A DNA stretch of 64,000 nucleotides from an uncultured Clostridia bacterium (GCA_944384705.1 CALWUI010000020.1:62001-126000), one strand, 5' to 3'. Shown: positions 36,698 to 45,531, counted from the stretch's first letter. Numbers and translations are program-made. The notes: generated by a model from the sequence alone, not told the origin.

Positions 36698-37585
36698 ATG
36701 AATTTTAGAACAGATTTAGCATTGGAAGCAGTTAAAGCTTTAGATTCTGATAAAATTAAAGGAATAACTCAGCAAGAAAAAAAGACTGGCAGTTTAAAGT
36801 TAATAAAAATGTCGGTCAAAACAGACGAAGCTGCTAAAAAGATAGGAAAGTTAAAAGGAGAATATATTACAATAGAATTGCCAGAATTTACTGACAATGC
36901 TCAGGATATAAATGAAAAGGTTGAAGTAATTTCGAAACAAATAAGATACTTGTTGCCTCAAAATGGATTAATCTTTGTGGTTGGATTAGGAAATGAGTCA
37001 ATAACACCTGACGCGTTAGGCCCAAGAACAATAAAATCCATATTGGCTACAAGACATATTACAAAAGAGATAGCTCGTTCTACAGGTTTAGAGGCACTAA
37101 GAGGTGTTGCTGCAATTGCACCAGGAGTTTTGGGACAAACAGGAATAGAAGTTAGTGAGATAATTAAGAGCATAATAAAAAAAATAGACCCTGTAGGGCT
37201 GATCGTAGTTGACGCTTTAGCTTCAATGCAAACTAGTAGACTTGGTAATACTGTTCAGATTTGCAATACTGGAATATCTCCAGGCTCGGGAGTGGGAAAT
37301 GCAAGGCCAGGGATAAATGAAAAAACAATGGGAGTTCCAGTAATTGGGATTGGAGTCCCAACAGTAGTAGACGCGCAAACTATGGCAAAAGATATACTAG
37401 ACCTTAGTGAAAATAGCCGCAAAGAAAAATTAGAAGACAAAACTATGCCAAGAGGCGAGCCAATGATAGTAACACCCAGAGAAATAGATCTGCTTATTGA
37501 ACGTGCTTCAAAATTATTGGCTATGTCGATAAATAGCGCCCTTCAGCCAGAATTTTCTATTGAGGAAATTATGTCGTTAGTGTAA
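36698..37585 (+). CDS. gpr: GPR, germination protease
   Basis: The 295-residue aspartic-like protease degrades small acid-soluble spore proteins on germination. It starts MNFRTDLALEAVKAL, where the first part of the propeptide is removed to activate the zymogen. It then has VGLGNESITPDALGPRTIKS, a TGLEALRGVAAIAPGVLGQT segment and VVDALASMQTSRLGNTVQIC, all GPR hallmarks. Its presence is strong evidence that the organism sporulates. Expected control is by sigma-F/G, but no clear forespore promoter is recognised in 36541-36697. ATG behind GAAAGGAG. Confidence 0.97.
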   Translation: MNFRTDLALEAVKALDSDKIKGITQQEKKTGSLKLIKMSVKTDEAAKKIGKLKGEYITIELPEFTDNAQDINEKVEVISKQIRYLLPQNGLIFVVGLGNESITPDALGPRTIKSILATRHITKEIARSTGLEALRGVAAIAPGVLGQTGIEVSEIIKSIIKKIDPVGLIVVDALASMQTSRLGNTVQICNTGISPGSGVGNARPGINEKTMGVPVIGIGVPTVVDAQTMAKDILDLSENSRKEKLEDKTMPRGEPMIVTPREIDLLIERASKLLAMSINSALQPEFSIEEIMSLV

Positions 37586-37673
37586 GCAGAGTGCGTTGCT
37601 TTGCATATTTGATGCGTCAATAGCATAATTTTACTACAGGCCGGAATTTTTGAAGTTGTGTGGAGGTAAAAGG

Positions 37674-38810
37674 ATGTTAATTGACGGACGGAAAACAAAA
37701 AGATTTTTTATTTATTTTTTATCAAGTACTTCAGCTTTATTATGTTGCTATTGCCTAATTTTACGCACTTTTGAAATATCAAAAAAAAATGTGGGAATGT
37801 TTGAGATTTTTTCAATGAGTTTTATAATGCCCGACGGGGATATTAGAGATAATGAAGAAAAAATCGATGTTAGAGAATTTAACATAAAAGAAGTTATAAA
37901 TTTAGATATACGTAAGCCAGAACTTTTAACTTCTTCTGATATAAGTAATAGTAACATCGAAAAAGTTGTTTCTATAGAAGATTATCCAGATATAAAAGAT
38001 TTTGAAATACCTCATGTAGATGGAGAAAATACCTTTAAAATTATAGAGAGTCACTTTGGAGATAGTGGTATTAAATATGAGAATTTTTATGTTAATAACA
38101 AATCTGGAATAGACTTAAATATTGCAGAAGAACTCGCTAAAAAGCCAGACATAAATATAAAAAAAGATGGGACTCCACAAGTTTTAATTTATCATACACA
38201 CACGTGTGAATCTTTTATGGACAAAGACCAGGGATTCTACTACGAAAGTTTCTATCCTAGAACAGAAGACAATAGATATAACGTGGTTAGAGTTGGAGAC
38301 GCGATTTGTGAAAGCTTAAAAAAAGCAGGCATTGCGGCGATTCATGATACTACGTGCCACGATTCGCCAAGCTTTAGCGGATCCTATAAACGAAGCGCAG
38401 AAACTATAGACAGAAATTTAGCAAAATATCCGTCAATTCAGGTTACGATCGATATACACAGAGATACCATTGGCAACAATGAGCGCGGCAAAATAAAGCC
38501 TACGTTTAAAGTTGGCAACAGAAAAGCAGCTCAGATTATGATTATGTCGGGATGTGATTTAGACGGCAGTATGGAGTTTCCGGATTGGGAGTATAATTTG
38601 AGGTTTGCGCTAAGGCTTCAAAAAAGTGCCGAAACACTGTATCCGGGAATGACTCGTTCACTATTTTTTGGCCCCGTAAAATATAATATGAATAAAACAC
38701 ATGCCTCTTTGTTAATAGAAGTGGGAACAGAAGTAAACACCTTAAATGAAGCGGTGTATACCGGAACATTGATTGGTAATGTTCTTGAAAATGTGTTTAG
38801 AGGAATTTGA
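37674..38810 (+). CDS. spoIIP: SpoIIP, stage II sporulation protein P
   Basis: The 378-residue protein has an N-terminal membrane anchor (about residues 9-28) and a C-terminal amidase/endopeptidase domain with LIYHTHTCESF (zinc ligands) and QVTIDIHRDT. With SpoIID (46935-47966) and SpoIIM it degrades septal peptidoglycan to allow engulfment. ATG at 37674 follows TGGAGG. It lies 88 bases after gpr, a standard pairing. Confidence 0.95.
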   Translation: MLIDGRKTKRFFIYFLSSTSALLCCYCLILRTFEISKKNVGMFEIFSMSFIMPDGDIRDNEEKIDVREFNIKEVINLDIRKPELLTSSDISNSNIEKVVSIEDYPDIKDFEIPHVDGENTFKIIESHFGDSGIKYENFYVNNKSGIDLNIAEELAKKPDINIKKDGTPQVLIYHTHTCESFMDKDQGFYYESFYPRTEDNRYNVVRVGDAICESLKKAGIAAIHDTTCHDSPSFSGSYKRSAETIDRNLAKYPSIQVTIDIHRDTIGNNERGKIKPTFKVGNRKAAQIMIMSGCDLDGSMEFPDWEYNLRFALRLQKSAETLYPGMTRSLFFGPVKYNMNKTHASLLIEVGTEVNTLNEAVYTGTLIGNVLENVFRGI

Positions 38811-38822
38811 AATTTATTAGGA

Positions 38823-39134
38823 ATGATAAACTTGCAGAGAAAAATTCTATCAATAAAAATAATTGTAAGTAGTATGATTTCTACATTACTTCTTTTAAGC
38901 TTAATTATAGGTTTTATTATTGTAGAAAAAAATACCAGAAAAATCGGTTTTGCAGATGATGCCCCCTGGATTATCTATAAAAATAATTGCCAGAGTGGAC
39001 ATTATGTAAAACTTAAGTTTATGGATGCCTTTTATACAATAGACTTCTCTTACTTATATGATGTTACAGATGTAATATCTCAAACAACTGCGAAATATAT
39101 AAGCGAACTAAAAAATATAGTAGAAAGACGCTGA
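38823..39134 (+). CDS. Small membrane-anchored protein, unknown
   Basis: This 103-residue protein has one N-terminal membrane helix (about residues 11-34, ILSIKIIVSSMISTLLLLSL) and a short outside domain with WIIYKNNCQSGHYVKLKF. I do not recognise the family. It begins 12 bases after the spoIIP stop (AGGA before ATG) and is therefore probably in the same transcript, which hints at a sporulation or envelope context without proof. Confidence 0.6.
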   Translation: MINLQRKILSIKIIVSSMISTLLLLSLIIGFIIVEKNTRKIGFADDAPWIIYKNNCQSGHYVKLKFMDAFYTIDFSYLYDVTDVISQTTAKYISELKNIVERR

Positions 39135-39149
39135 AAAATAAAATTTGGT

Positions 39150-39177
39150 TTGCTTAAAAGTATAAATATGTTATAAT
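39150..39177 (+). promoter_or_regulatory. Promoter for the Ser/Asn-rich protein gene
   Basis: TTGCTT (39150-39155) and TATAAT (39172-39177) are spaced by 16 bases, followed by a leader of roughly 80 bases. Confidence 0.5.
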
Positions 39178-39214
39178 GTGTGTACATGTTTAAGCTTTTT
39201 AAAAGTATGCTAAA

Positions 39215-39268
39215 AAGGAGGTTGGACCATATTTTGCTTATGTTAGCTAATATGAGTGATTAAAAATG
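39215..39268 (+). promoter_or_regulatory. Distant SD with hairpin spacer (39266 gene)
   Basis: A perfect AAGGAGG (39215-39221) is 44 bases from the ATG at 39266. An in-frame TGA at 39257 excludes earlier starts, and no second SD exists. Between them CATATT (39228-39233) pairs with AATATG (39249-39254), and GCT with AGC inside. A mini-frame ending in TAA at 39261-39263 is an alternative use of the SD. Confidence 0.6.
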
Positions 39269-40162
39269 AAAAGAAGTTTTAGTAATTTTTTTAAGTTTAG
39301 TTATTTTATTTTCTTTAATTTTTTCTTCTTATTTTGGTTTTCTTTTCCTTTTAACATTTGTTTGGCGGAAGAAAATATTACTGAAAATAACAATCCTTTG
39401 CATGGCCAATCTGCAACAATTTCTTCTTCTCCAAATCGCACTACAGCTGCAAACACTCAAAGTGCTTCTCAGAATTCAAATAGTTCTTCTTCTAACAATT
39501 CTAAACCTAAAGATAAGACCGATTCATCAACAAAATTTTCAAGCAACTCAAAAGTTGCGGTTTCTTCACCTCCTTCAACTGCTCAGTCGAACACAAATTC
39601 ATCTATTAATAATTCTAATGCTAAAAGTTCTACAGGTTCTCAAAAGCCTTCTTATAGTAAGCAAGTTAGTCCAAATAACGCTGCAAAAACTAAAGCTCCC
39701 ACTGATACGTCACATGCATCACAAAATAACTTAGAAGAGAATGCTCAGCGTACGAGTCAAAAAAAAGAACCTGTTGAGCAGCAACCGGCACAAAACCATG
39801 ATGAGGTTGAAGCATCTAGGAATGTTGCCTCAAATGAGACAACTACTGAAGAAAAACAAGAAAATAAAAATTCTGCAGAAAAGGCGCAGAAACCTGAAGA
39901 TTTACCATCGACTGAAGATTCTGAAATGACCTTTCCTGAAGTTGTTTCGGCAGAAAATGCCGAAAAAAATGAACCCAATAATTTATTTGCGGGAATTATC
40001 GCCTGGGTATGTATTTTGATTGGTGTTGCTATTGTGATTTTTGTAATGATCAAAGGAAGAAGTAATGAAGATGTGCCTATTCAAACCATAACCGGCATGA
40101 AAAAACGCAGACGAAAAGGAAAGCATCTGCTTCCAAATGATTATTATAGAGATAAATTTTGA
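39266..40162 (+). CDS. Secreted Ser/Asn-rich, single-anchor protein, unknown
   Basis: This 298-residue protein has a Phe-rich signal peptide (cut likely near ICLAEEN, residues 30-36) and a long low-complexity region rich in Ser, Asn, Thr and Gln (about 40-180). An acidic Glu-rich part follows (180-235), then one membrane helix (IIAWVCILIGVAIVIFVM) and a short basic tail (GMKKRRRKGKHLL). Topology suggests a surface stalk anchored by the C-terminal helix. No domain is recognised. The mRNA has a distant Shine-Dalgarno (39215-39221). Confidence 0.75.
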   Translation: MKRSFSNFFKFSYFIFFNFFFLFWFSFPFNICLAEENITENNNPLHGQSATISSSPNRTTAANTQSASQNSNSSSSNNSKPKDKTDSSTKFSSNSKVAVSSPPSTAQSNTNSSINNSNAKSSTGSQKPSYSKQVSPNNAAKTKAPTDTSHASQNNLEENAQRTSQKKEPVEQQPAQNHDEVEASRNVASNETTTEEKQENKNSAEKAQKPEDLPSTEDSEMTFPEVVSAENAEKNEPNNLFAGIIAWVCILIGVAIVIFVMIKGRSNEDVPIQTITGMKKRRRKGKHLLPNDYYRDKF

Positions 40163-40176
40163 TTCTTTCATGTTAA

Positions 40177-40208
40177 CGCCCCGCACTATACCGCGCGGGG
40201 CGCTTTTT
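40177..40208 (+). terminator. Terminator with loop ACTATACCGC (copy 1)
   Basis: CGCCCCGC (40177-40184) pairs with GCGGGGCG (40195-40202), and a CTTTTT tract follows. The 10-base loop is identical to that of the terminator at 46905-46930. Confidence 0.9.
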
Positions 40209-40273
40209 CTGCTTAAAAATTTTATAGCTATTAATTTTAGAATATATGTGGTATAATAAAATCTAACTATAAA

Positions 40274-40328
40274 AAGGAGGATACAGAGGTTGTTACATAA
40301 AAGATAAGTAACGACTTTTTAAATAATG
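40274..40328 (+). promoter_or_regulatory. Distant SD with hairpin spacer (trmB)
   Basis: AAGGAGG (40274-40280) is 45 bases from the only possible start at 40326; an in-frame TAA at 40320 excludes others. GTTGTTAC (40289-40296) pairs with GTAACGAC (40308-40315) in an 8-bp stem with one G-U, followed by TTTTT. The SD is also nine bases from TTG 40290, which opens a five-codon frame (MLHKR, stop at 40305). Confidence 0.7.
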
Positions 40329-40982
40329 AGAATAAGACGAAAGCCTTGGGCGCGTCCAGAGTTAGCAGTATGTGATTTTTTTATTGACTTTCCAAATGCA
40401 TACAAAGGAAAATGGCATTCTATTTTTGCTAAACAGCAGCCAATTTATTTGGAGTTAGGCTGTGGAAAAGGTTTGTTTATTTCGACTTTGGCAAGCCGCA
40501 ATTTGGACAAGAATTTTATTGCGGTAGATGTAAAAAGTGAAATGTTGGCTTTGGCTAAACGAAACATCGAAAAACAGTATAATCAACTAAATCAGCCGGT
40601 TGCCAATGTTCTTTTAACAGCTAAAAATATTGAGCAAATAGATAATATGTTAGGGCGTGAAGACTTAGTTAGTAGGATATATATAAACTTTTGCAATCCT
40701 TGGCCAAAAGCAAGACATAAAAAACGTCGGCTAACTCATCCAAAACAGCTTGAAAAATATAAGATTTTTTTGGCTCAAGGTGCAGACATATTTTTTAAGA
40801 CTGATGATGAAAATTTGTTCGACGAAAGTATAGAATATTTTAACACTATGGGATTTGATGTAGTCTATATAACTAGAGATTTATTGAGCTCAGATTTTAC
40901 AGAAAATATCGCTACTGAGCACGAAAGGATGTTTAGTGAGCAGGGCAAAAAAATAAAGTTTTTGATAGCAAGGCTAAAATAA
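40326..40982 (+). CDS. trmB: TrmB, tRNA (guanine-N7)-methyltransferase
   Basis: The 218-residue enzyme methylates G46 in the tRNA variable loop. It starts MRIRRKPWARPEL, as usual for Firmicutes TrmB, has the SAM-binding LELGCGKGLFI (near residue 39), FIAVDVKSEMLALAKRNI, and FCNPWPKARHKKRRL, the conserved catalytic region. Unusual initiation region: the strong SD is 45 bases upstream beyond a hairpin. A TATAAT box at 40253-40258 may be part of its promoter. Confidence 0.96.
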   Translation: MRIRRKPWARPELAVCDFFIDFPNAYKGKWHSIFAKQQPIYLELGCGKGLFISTLASRNLDKNFIAVDVKSEMLALAKRNIEKQYNQLNQPVANVLLTAKNIEQIDNMLGREDLVSRIYINFCNPWPKARHKKRRLTHPKQLEKYKIFLAQGADIFFKTDDENLFDESIEYFNTMGFDVVYITRDLLSSDFTENIATEHERMFSEQGKKIKFLIARLK

Positions 40983-41008
40983 ATTAAAGCCAAAAAGGAG
41001 CGAATAAA

Positions 41009-42370
41009 ATGAAGAAAAGTTTATTTATATTATTTTTTATTATGCTTTTTATTTCTGGCTGCTCTTTTAGCAATTTTGAAACAAGCAATTTAATGCATCC
41101 GCCTAAAGCTACCGGAGAAATGGCACAGATTCAATCTATTATAGAAAAAACTGTTGGTGCAGATATATTTTTTAAATATCCACAAAATGGTGATTTTAAG
41201 TCGGCTATTATTATGCATGATATTGACGGAGATTCTCAGGATGAAGCAGTTGCGGTTTATCAGTTAGATGTTCAGGATACACAGTGCTATATAATGATTA
41301 TAGACAAAATAGATGATGATTGGCAGGTCGCTAAAACTATAACGGTTCAGAATATGGATTTGTATAAAATCTGTTTTGGAGATTTTAACGGCAACGGCAA
41401 GGATGATATTATCTTAGCATGGATAAGCTATTCTAACCATAGTAAAGAATTAACAGGAGTTTTTTTTGACGACGGGGACTATAAATTATTTACTTTAGAT
41501 GGAACGTGTTCTGATATTTTTGTAGAAGATTTTGATAATGATGAACGAGCCGAAATTTTAACATTGTCTTTAAGTAAATTAGAAGGGCTCCGATATGATG
41601 ACGGGTTAAACCGACCTGCTAGAGCTAAACTCATAAAGTTCAACGATGAAAATAAAATTTTTGAAGTTATTGGAGAAGCGCCAATGGATGCTACCGCTGT
41701 TAAGTATAACTATTTTAAGTTTGGCAGAATAGATGATCGGCAAACCGGTGCAATAATTGATGCTAGTACTGATAAAGAAAAAACTATATCAGAAATTGTG
41801 TATTGGGATAAGACTGAGAAAATTTTGAAAACTCCGCTTTATAATGCACAAACTTTTAGCTCATCGGACTTTTTAAGAGATAGTACAATACAAGCTGCCG
41901 ACATAAATGGTGACGGGGTTATTGAGTTACCTAAGATCGACCAAGTTTATGGATCAAATGAAAAAAGTATTTTTATTTCGTCTTGGTTTAAATTTAACAC
42001 CAGGAATAACATCAGTGAATATGTGGATAGCTGTATTATCAATATTAATGACGATTATACTTTTTATATCCCTAAAAAATGGAAAACTGAAACTTTAGGC
42101 GCTTATAAAATAAAAATAGTTTATGATTATGATTTGAAAACCTTGAGAATTTTTGAAAATATAGAAAGTGCTGAGCAGGCTGCAAATAATAGAGAGTTTT
42201 TAGATATAGCTATAATATCTGCAAAAGAATATGAAGAATTGAGCAACAAAGATAATTATCAAGTTTTGCATCAAGAAAATAATAAAATATATGCGGCAGT
42301 CTGTTTAGTGGAAAACTCAGAACTTGCAATTTCGAAAGAAGAAATAAAAGAGAATTTTAAGGTTTCTTAA
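41009..42370 (+). CDS. Lipoprotein with VCBS/FG-GAP-like Asp loops
   Basis: The 453-residue protein has a lipoprotein signal (MKKSLFILFFIMLFISGCS, lipid Cys18) and at least four Asp-rich loops resembling calcium-binding repeat turns: DIDGDSQDEA, DFNGNGKDDI, DFDNDERAEI and DINGDGVIEL. These sit in a probable beta-propeller region (residues 60-320); the C-terminal part is different and unrecognised. Located 54 bases upstream of a response regulator and a sensor kinase, it might be a surface sensor or partner for that system, which is inference. AAAGGAG before ATG. Confidence 0.78.
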   Translation: MKKSLFILFFIMLFISGCSFSNFETSNLMHPPKATGEMAQIQSIIEKTVGADIFFKYPQNGDFKSAIIMHDIDGDSQDEAVAVYQLDVQDTQCYIMIIDKIDDDWQVAKTITVQNMDLYKICFGDFNGNGKDDIILAWISYSNHSKELTGVFFDDGDYKLFTLDGTCSDIFVEDFDNDERAEILTLSLSKLEGLRYDDGLNRPARAKLIKFNDENKIFEVIGEAPMDATAVKYNYFKFGRIDDRQTGAIIDASTDKEKTISEIVYWDKTEKILKTPLYNAQTFSSSDFLRDSTIQAADINGDGVIELPKIDQVYGSNEKSIFISSWFKFNTRNNISEYVDSCIININDDYTFYIPKKWKTETLGAYKIKIVYDYDLKTLRIFENIESAEQAANNREFLDIAIISAKEYEELSNKDNYQVLHQENNKIYAAVCLVENSELAISKEEIKENFKVS

Positions 42371-42380
42371 AATATTTTAT

Positions 42381-42427
42381 AAGGAGGTAGAGGCACGGCA
42401 AAATTAAGTGCCGAATAAGATTCTATG
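42381..42427 (+). promoter_or_regulatory. Distant SD with hairpin spacer (response regulator)
   Basis: AAGGAGG (42381-42387) is 37 bases from ATG 42425, with an in-frame TAA at 42416 excluding other starts. GGCAC (42392-42396) with GTGCC (42408-42412), or alternatively CGGCA (42396-42400) with TGCCG (42409-42413), forms the intervening hairpin. Confidence 0.65.
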
Positions 42428-43123
42428 AAAAAAGTTTTAGTTGTAGAAGATGAAGCCGCAATCCGAGAATTTGTGGTTATTAACTTGCAAAGAGCAGGAT
42501 ATGATGTAACTGAGGCGGATAGCGGAGAGACAGCATTACAGATTTATTCAAATGACCCAAGTTTTGACGTGGCTGTTTTGGATATAATGATGCCAGGCAT
42601 CGATGGTATAACCGTGTGCAAGGAGCTTAGAAAACAGAGTAGCGAGATAGGAATAATAATGCTAACAGCCAAAACTCAAGAGATGGATAAAATTACTGGA
42701 CTTATGGGTGGTGCTGATGATTATGTAACAAAACCATTTAGTCCGTCAGAATTAGTAGCTAGAGTAGATGCTGTTTATAGGCGAGTTGCATTGGCTCAAA
42801 TGCGTTCTGAAAATAAGTTTAAAGAAGAATTACGTTCTGGAGACTTTATTTTGAATATGAGAAATAGAACCCTTTTAAAGCGTGGAGAATTAATTGAACT
42901 AACACAAGTCGAATTTCAAATCATGGAATATTTTTTTTCTAATCCAAGTACGGCACTTAGTCGGACTGATATATTAAACCATGTGTGGGGCAATGATTAC
43001 GTTGGCGAAGAAAAAATTGTCGATGTTAATATTAGAAGATTAAGAATGAAGGTTGAGGATGAGCCGTCGATTCCAAAACATATTTTGACAGTATGGGGCC
43101 TTGGATATAAATGGGAGGCATAG
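42425..43123 (+). CDS. OmpR/PhoB-family response regulator
   Basis: The 232-residue protein has a receiver domain (1-120) with acidic pocket VVEDEA, phosphoacceptor Asp in VAVLDIMMPGIDGI (near 54), Thr and Lys in MLTAKT and YVTKPF. The C-terminal winged helix (about 135-230) has LTQVEFQIMEYF and KIVDVNIRRLRMKVE plus VWGLGYKWE. Paired with the sensor kinase 33 bases downstream. Target genes are unknown; the upstream lipoprotein is a candidate partner. Confidence 0.93.
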   Translation: MKKVLVVEDEAAIREFVVINLQRAGYDVTEADSGETALQIYSNDPSFDVAVLDIMMPGIDGITVCKELRKQSSEIGIIMLTAKTQEMDKITGLMGGADDYVTKPFSPSELVARVDAVYRRVALAQMRSENKFKEELRSGDFILNMRNRTLLKRGELIELTQVEFQIMEYFFSNPSTALSRTDILNHVWGNDYVGEEKIVDVNIRRLRMKVEDEPSIPKHILTVWGLGYKWEA

Positions 43124-43156
43124 AACTTAAAGAATCTTTTTTAAAGAGGCGTTTTT

Positions 43157-44578
43157 ATGATTGTTAAGGGAATAACTAAACGTTGGCTTCTTAATAGCCT
43201 CGGGATGATTATGGTTACTTTGATTGCAATTGAGGTCGGGTTAGCGGTTTTTATTCATGAATTTTTTTATAATGGAGTGCAGCAGACTATTAATAATAAA
43301 TCGGCCGGACTTGTTAATGTATTTCCTGGATATAAAGAAGATTCGGAAAAAGATTTTATTTTTAAGGCTAAAATTTATGTTTCGGATTTTGAAGACAAGA
43401 ATTTGATGGAAGTAGTTGCGTTTAATAGCAATGATGAGCCGATACTTACATCTACAGGTTTTTTGTCTGAAGGCAATTTAAAAACTACAGATTATATAAC
43501 TGCAAAAGAATCAATTGGCAATGTTGGAACATTTATTGGCAAGAATTCTTCAGGCGAAAATGTAATGGCACAAACAAGAGCCATATATACAAATGCCGGA
43601 GAGTATGTTGGCGCCATTAGGTATATTGTTTCATTAAGATCAGTTGACAATACAGTATTTTGGCTAATAATTGGCTGCATAACTATCGGACTTGCTATTT
43701 TGTTTTTTGTTATTATGTCTAGCTCATATTTTATAAATTCAATAGTTAATCCGATTAGAGAAATAGGTAAGACTGCAAGAAAAATTGCGCTGGGAGATTT
43801 TAACGCAAGAATCGATAAGTCGTATGATGATGAAGTGGGAGAACTCTGCGATACTGTCAATTATATGGCACGCAAATTAGGAGAATCTGAAAAAGTTAAA
43901 AATGAGTTTATTTCGTCTATTTCGCATGAATTGCGAACACCGCTAACTGCTATAAAAGGATGGGCAGAAACTATTGATTTGGGCGATGAAAAAGATTTTG
44001 AGATGAATCGGAGAGGCCTAAAGGTTATAATTCATGAGTCAGAACGCCTTTGTGGATTGGTAGAAGAACTATTGGATTTTTCTAGATTGCAGTGTGGAAA
44101 AATGGTGCTTACGTTAGAGCGAATAGATATTTTAGCAGAACTTAGTGAGGCAGTGTATATGTTTAAAGATAGAGCTGCATCGGAGCAAAAAGAACTTGTT
44201 TATTCGGAGCCACCAATGTTGTCTCCAGTTTTGGGAGATAAAAACAGACTAAGACAGGTTTTTATTAATATTATAGATAATGCACTAAAATATACCGCAA
44301 AGGGCGGAACAATTACTATAAAAGTGAAAGAAGCTGCGGGGTACATTTACATAACAGTTAGCGATACAGGATGCGGAATTCCCGCTGAGCATTTGCCATA
44401 TATTAAAGACAAATTTTATAAAGCGAATACAACGCAAAAGGGCTCCGGAATAGGGTTGGCAGTGGTGGATGAACTGGTAAAAATGCATTCGGGCACATTA
44501 GACATCACAAGCGAGGAAAACGTTGGAACGGTTGTTACAATTTCTATCCCGATAGCAAAACCACAATCAGAGAGTTAA
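43157..44578 (+). CDS. Sensor histidine kinase
   Basis: The 473-residue kinase has membrane helix 1 (about 12-34), an extracellular sensing domain (35-165), helix 2 (168-192), HAMP (193-245), a dimerisation domain with H-box FISSISHELRTPLTAIKGWA (phospho-His near 256) and a HATPase domain with N box INIIDNALKYT, G1 box DTGCGIP and G2 GSGIGLAVVDELV. It phosphorylates the regulator encoded just upstream. AAAGAGG lies before ATG 43157. The signal sensed is unknown. Confidence 0.94.
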   Translation: MIVKGITKRWLLNSLGMIMVTLIAIEVGLAVFIHEFFYNGVQQTINNKSAGLVNVFPGYKEDSEKDFIFKAKIYVSDFEDKNLMEVVAFNSNDEPILTSTGFLSEGNLKTTDYITAKESIGNVGTFIGKNSSGENVMAQTRAIYTNAGEYVGAIRYIVSLRSVDNTVFWLIIGCITIGLAILFFVIMSSSYFINSIVNPIREIGKTARKIALGDFNARIDKSYDDEVGELCDTVNYMARKLGESEKVKNEFISSISHELRTPLTAIKGWAETIDLGDEKDFEMNRRGLKVIIHESERLCGLVEELLDFSRLQCGKMVLTLERIDILAELSEAVYMFKDRAASEQKELVYSEPPMLSPVLGDKNRLRQVFINIIDNALKYTAKGGTITIKVKEAAGYIYITVSDTGCGIPAEHLPYIKDKFYKANTTQKGSGIGLAVVDELVKMHSGTLDITSEENVGTVVTISIPIAKPQSES

Positions 44579-44602
44579 TTCATTAAGAGAGTGTATAATA
44601 TT

Positions 44603-45472
44603 ATGACGTTAAGTGAAGTTTATCGGCACGGCAAAGATATATTAACCGAGGCTGGCATCGAATCGCCGGCCTTTGATGTTATGTGTATTTTTGAATTTTG
44701 TTTTAATTTGAACCGTCAGCAGATAGTACAGTTTAGAAACATTCATGCAGATGAAGTTAAAACAGCAAAATTTTTAGATTTAGTTTGGCAGCGAGCCAAT
44801 GGCCGGCCTTTGCAGTATATTTTAGGATATTGGTATTTTATGGAGTCAAGATTTAAACTTGGAGAAGGGACTCTAATTCCACGAGATGATACAGAAGTTT
44901 TGGTGCAAGAAGTTCTAGCTCTGATGAACAAATTAGACAGACCTAAAATTTTGGATTTATGTGCCGGACCAGGAACAATTTCTATTAGCTTAGCTAAAAG
45001 ATGTGCAAATGCTCAAATTATTGCAGTGGACAATTCTAAAATTGCGCTAAAGTTTTTAAAAGAAAATGTCGCATTAAACAAGACTAAAAATGTTGCTCCG
45101 ATGGAACTTGATATAATTTGTGATTTTAATAAATTTAATTTTAATGATTTTGATATAATTGTTTCTAACCCTCCGTATATTCCAACAAAAGATTTAAAAT
45201 CGTTACAAAAAGAGGTTCAGCAAGAACCCAGAATAGCTCTGGATGGAGGAGATGATGGCTTAAGATTTTATCGTGCTATTGCAAAGAATTGGAGTAAATT
45301 TTTAAAAAATAATGGATATATTTGTTTAGAAATTGGTGTAAATCAGGGCGAAAAAGTTAAAGATATATTAAAAAGCTCTGCATTAGAATGTGTTATTGTT
45401 GCGAAGGATATAAATGGCATAAACAGGGCTATAATCGCAAAAAAAGTTGAGTCTGTTGATTTTGTGGAGTAA
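44603..45472 (+). CDS. prmC: PrmC, release-factor glutamine methyltransferase
   Basis: The 289-residue enzyme N5-methylates the Gln of the GGQ motif in RF1/RF2; prfA is at 51891. Motifs: N-terminal helical domain, RPLQYILGYWYFM, LIPRDDTEVLV, SAM-binding ILDLCAGPGTISISLA (usually GxGxG with SG; here CAGPG), and catalytic IIVSNPPYIP. ATG 44603 has AAGAGAG at a sensible distance; a GTG at 44591 would overlap it. Close to the kinase gene (25 bases). Confidence 0.95.
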   Translation: MTLSEVYRHGKDILTEAGIESPAFDVMCIFEFCFNLNRQQIVQFRNIHADEVKTAKFLDLVWQRANGRPLQYILGYWYFMESRFKLGEGTLIPRDDTEVLVQEVLALMNKLDRPKILDLCAGPGTISISLAKRCANAQIIAVDNSKIALKFLKENVALNKTKNVAPMELDIICDFNKFNFNDFDIIVSNPPYIPTKDLKSLQKEVQQEPRIALDGGDDGLRFYRAIAKNWSKFLKNNGYICLEIGVNQGEKVKDILKSSALECVIVAKDINGINRAIIAKKVESVDFVE

Positions 45473-45531
45473 AATATTTATAATTAAAAAATAGATTTAC
45501 AATAATTTTTAGGAGCAGGAAGTGCTTTTAG

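Noticed and set aside
40289..40320. trmB hairpin plus T run as a plain intrinsic terminator
   Set aside because: It lies between a strong SD and the gene's only start codon, and the stem is short and AT-rich; listed instead as a leader structure, with attenuation as an alternative.
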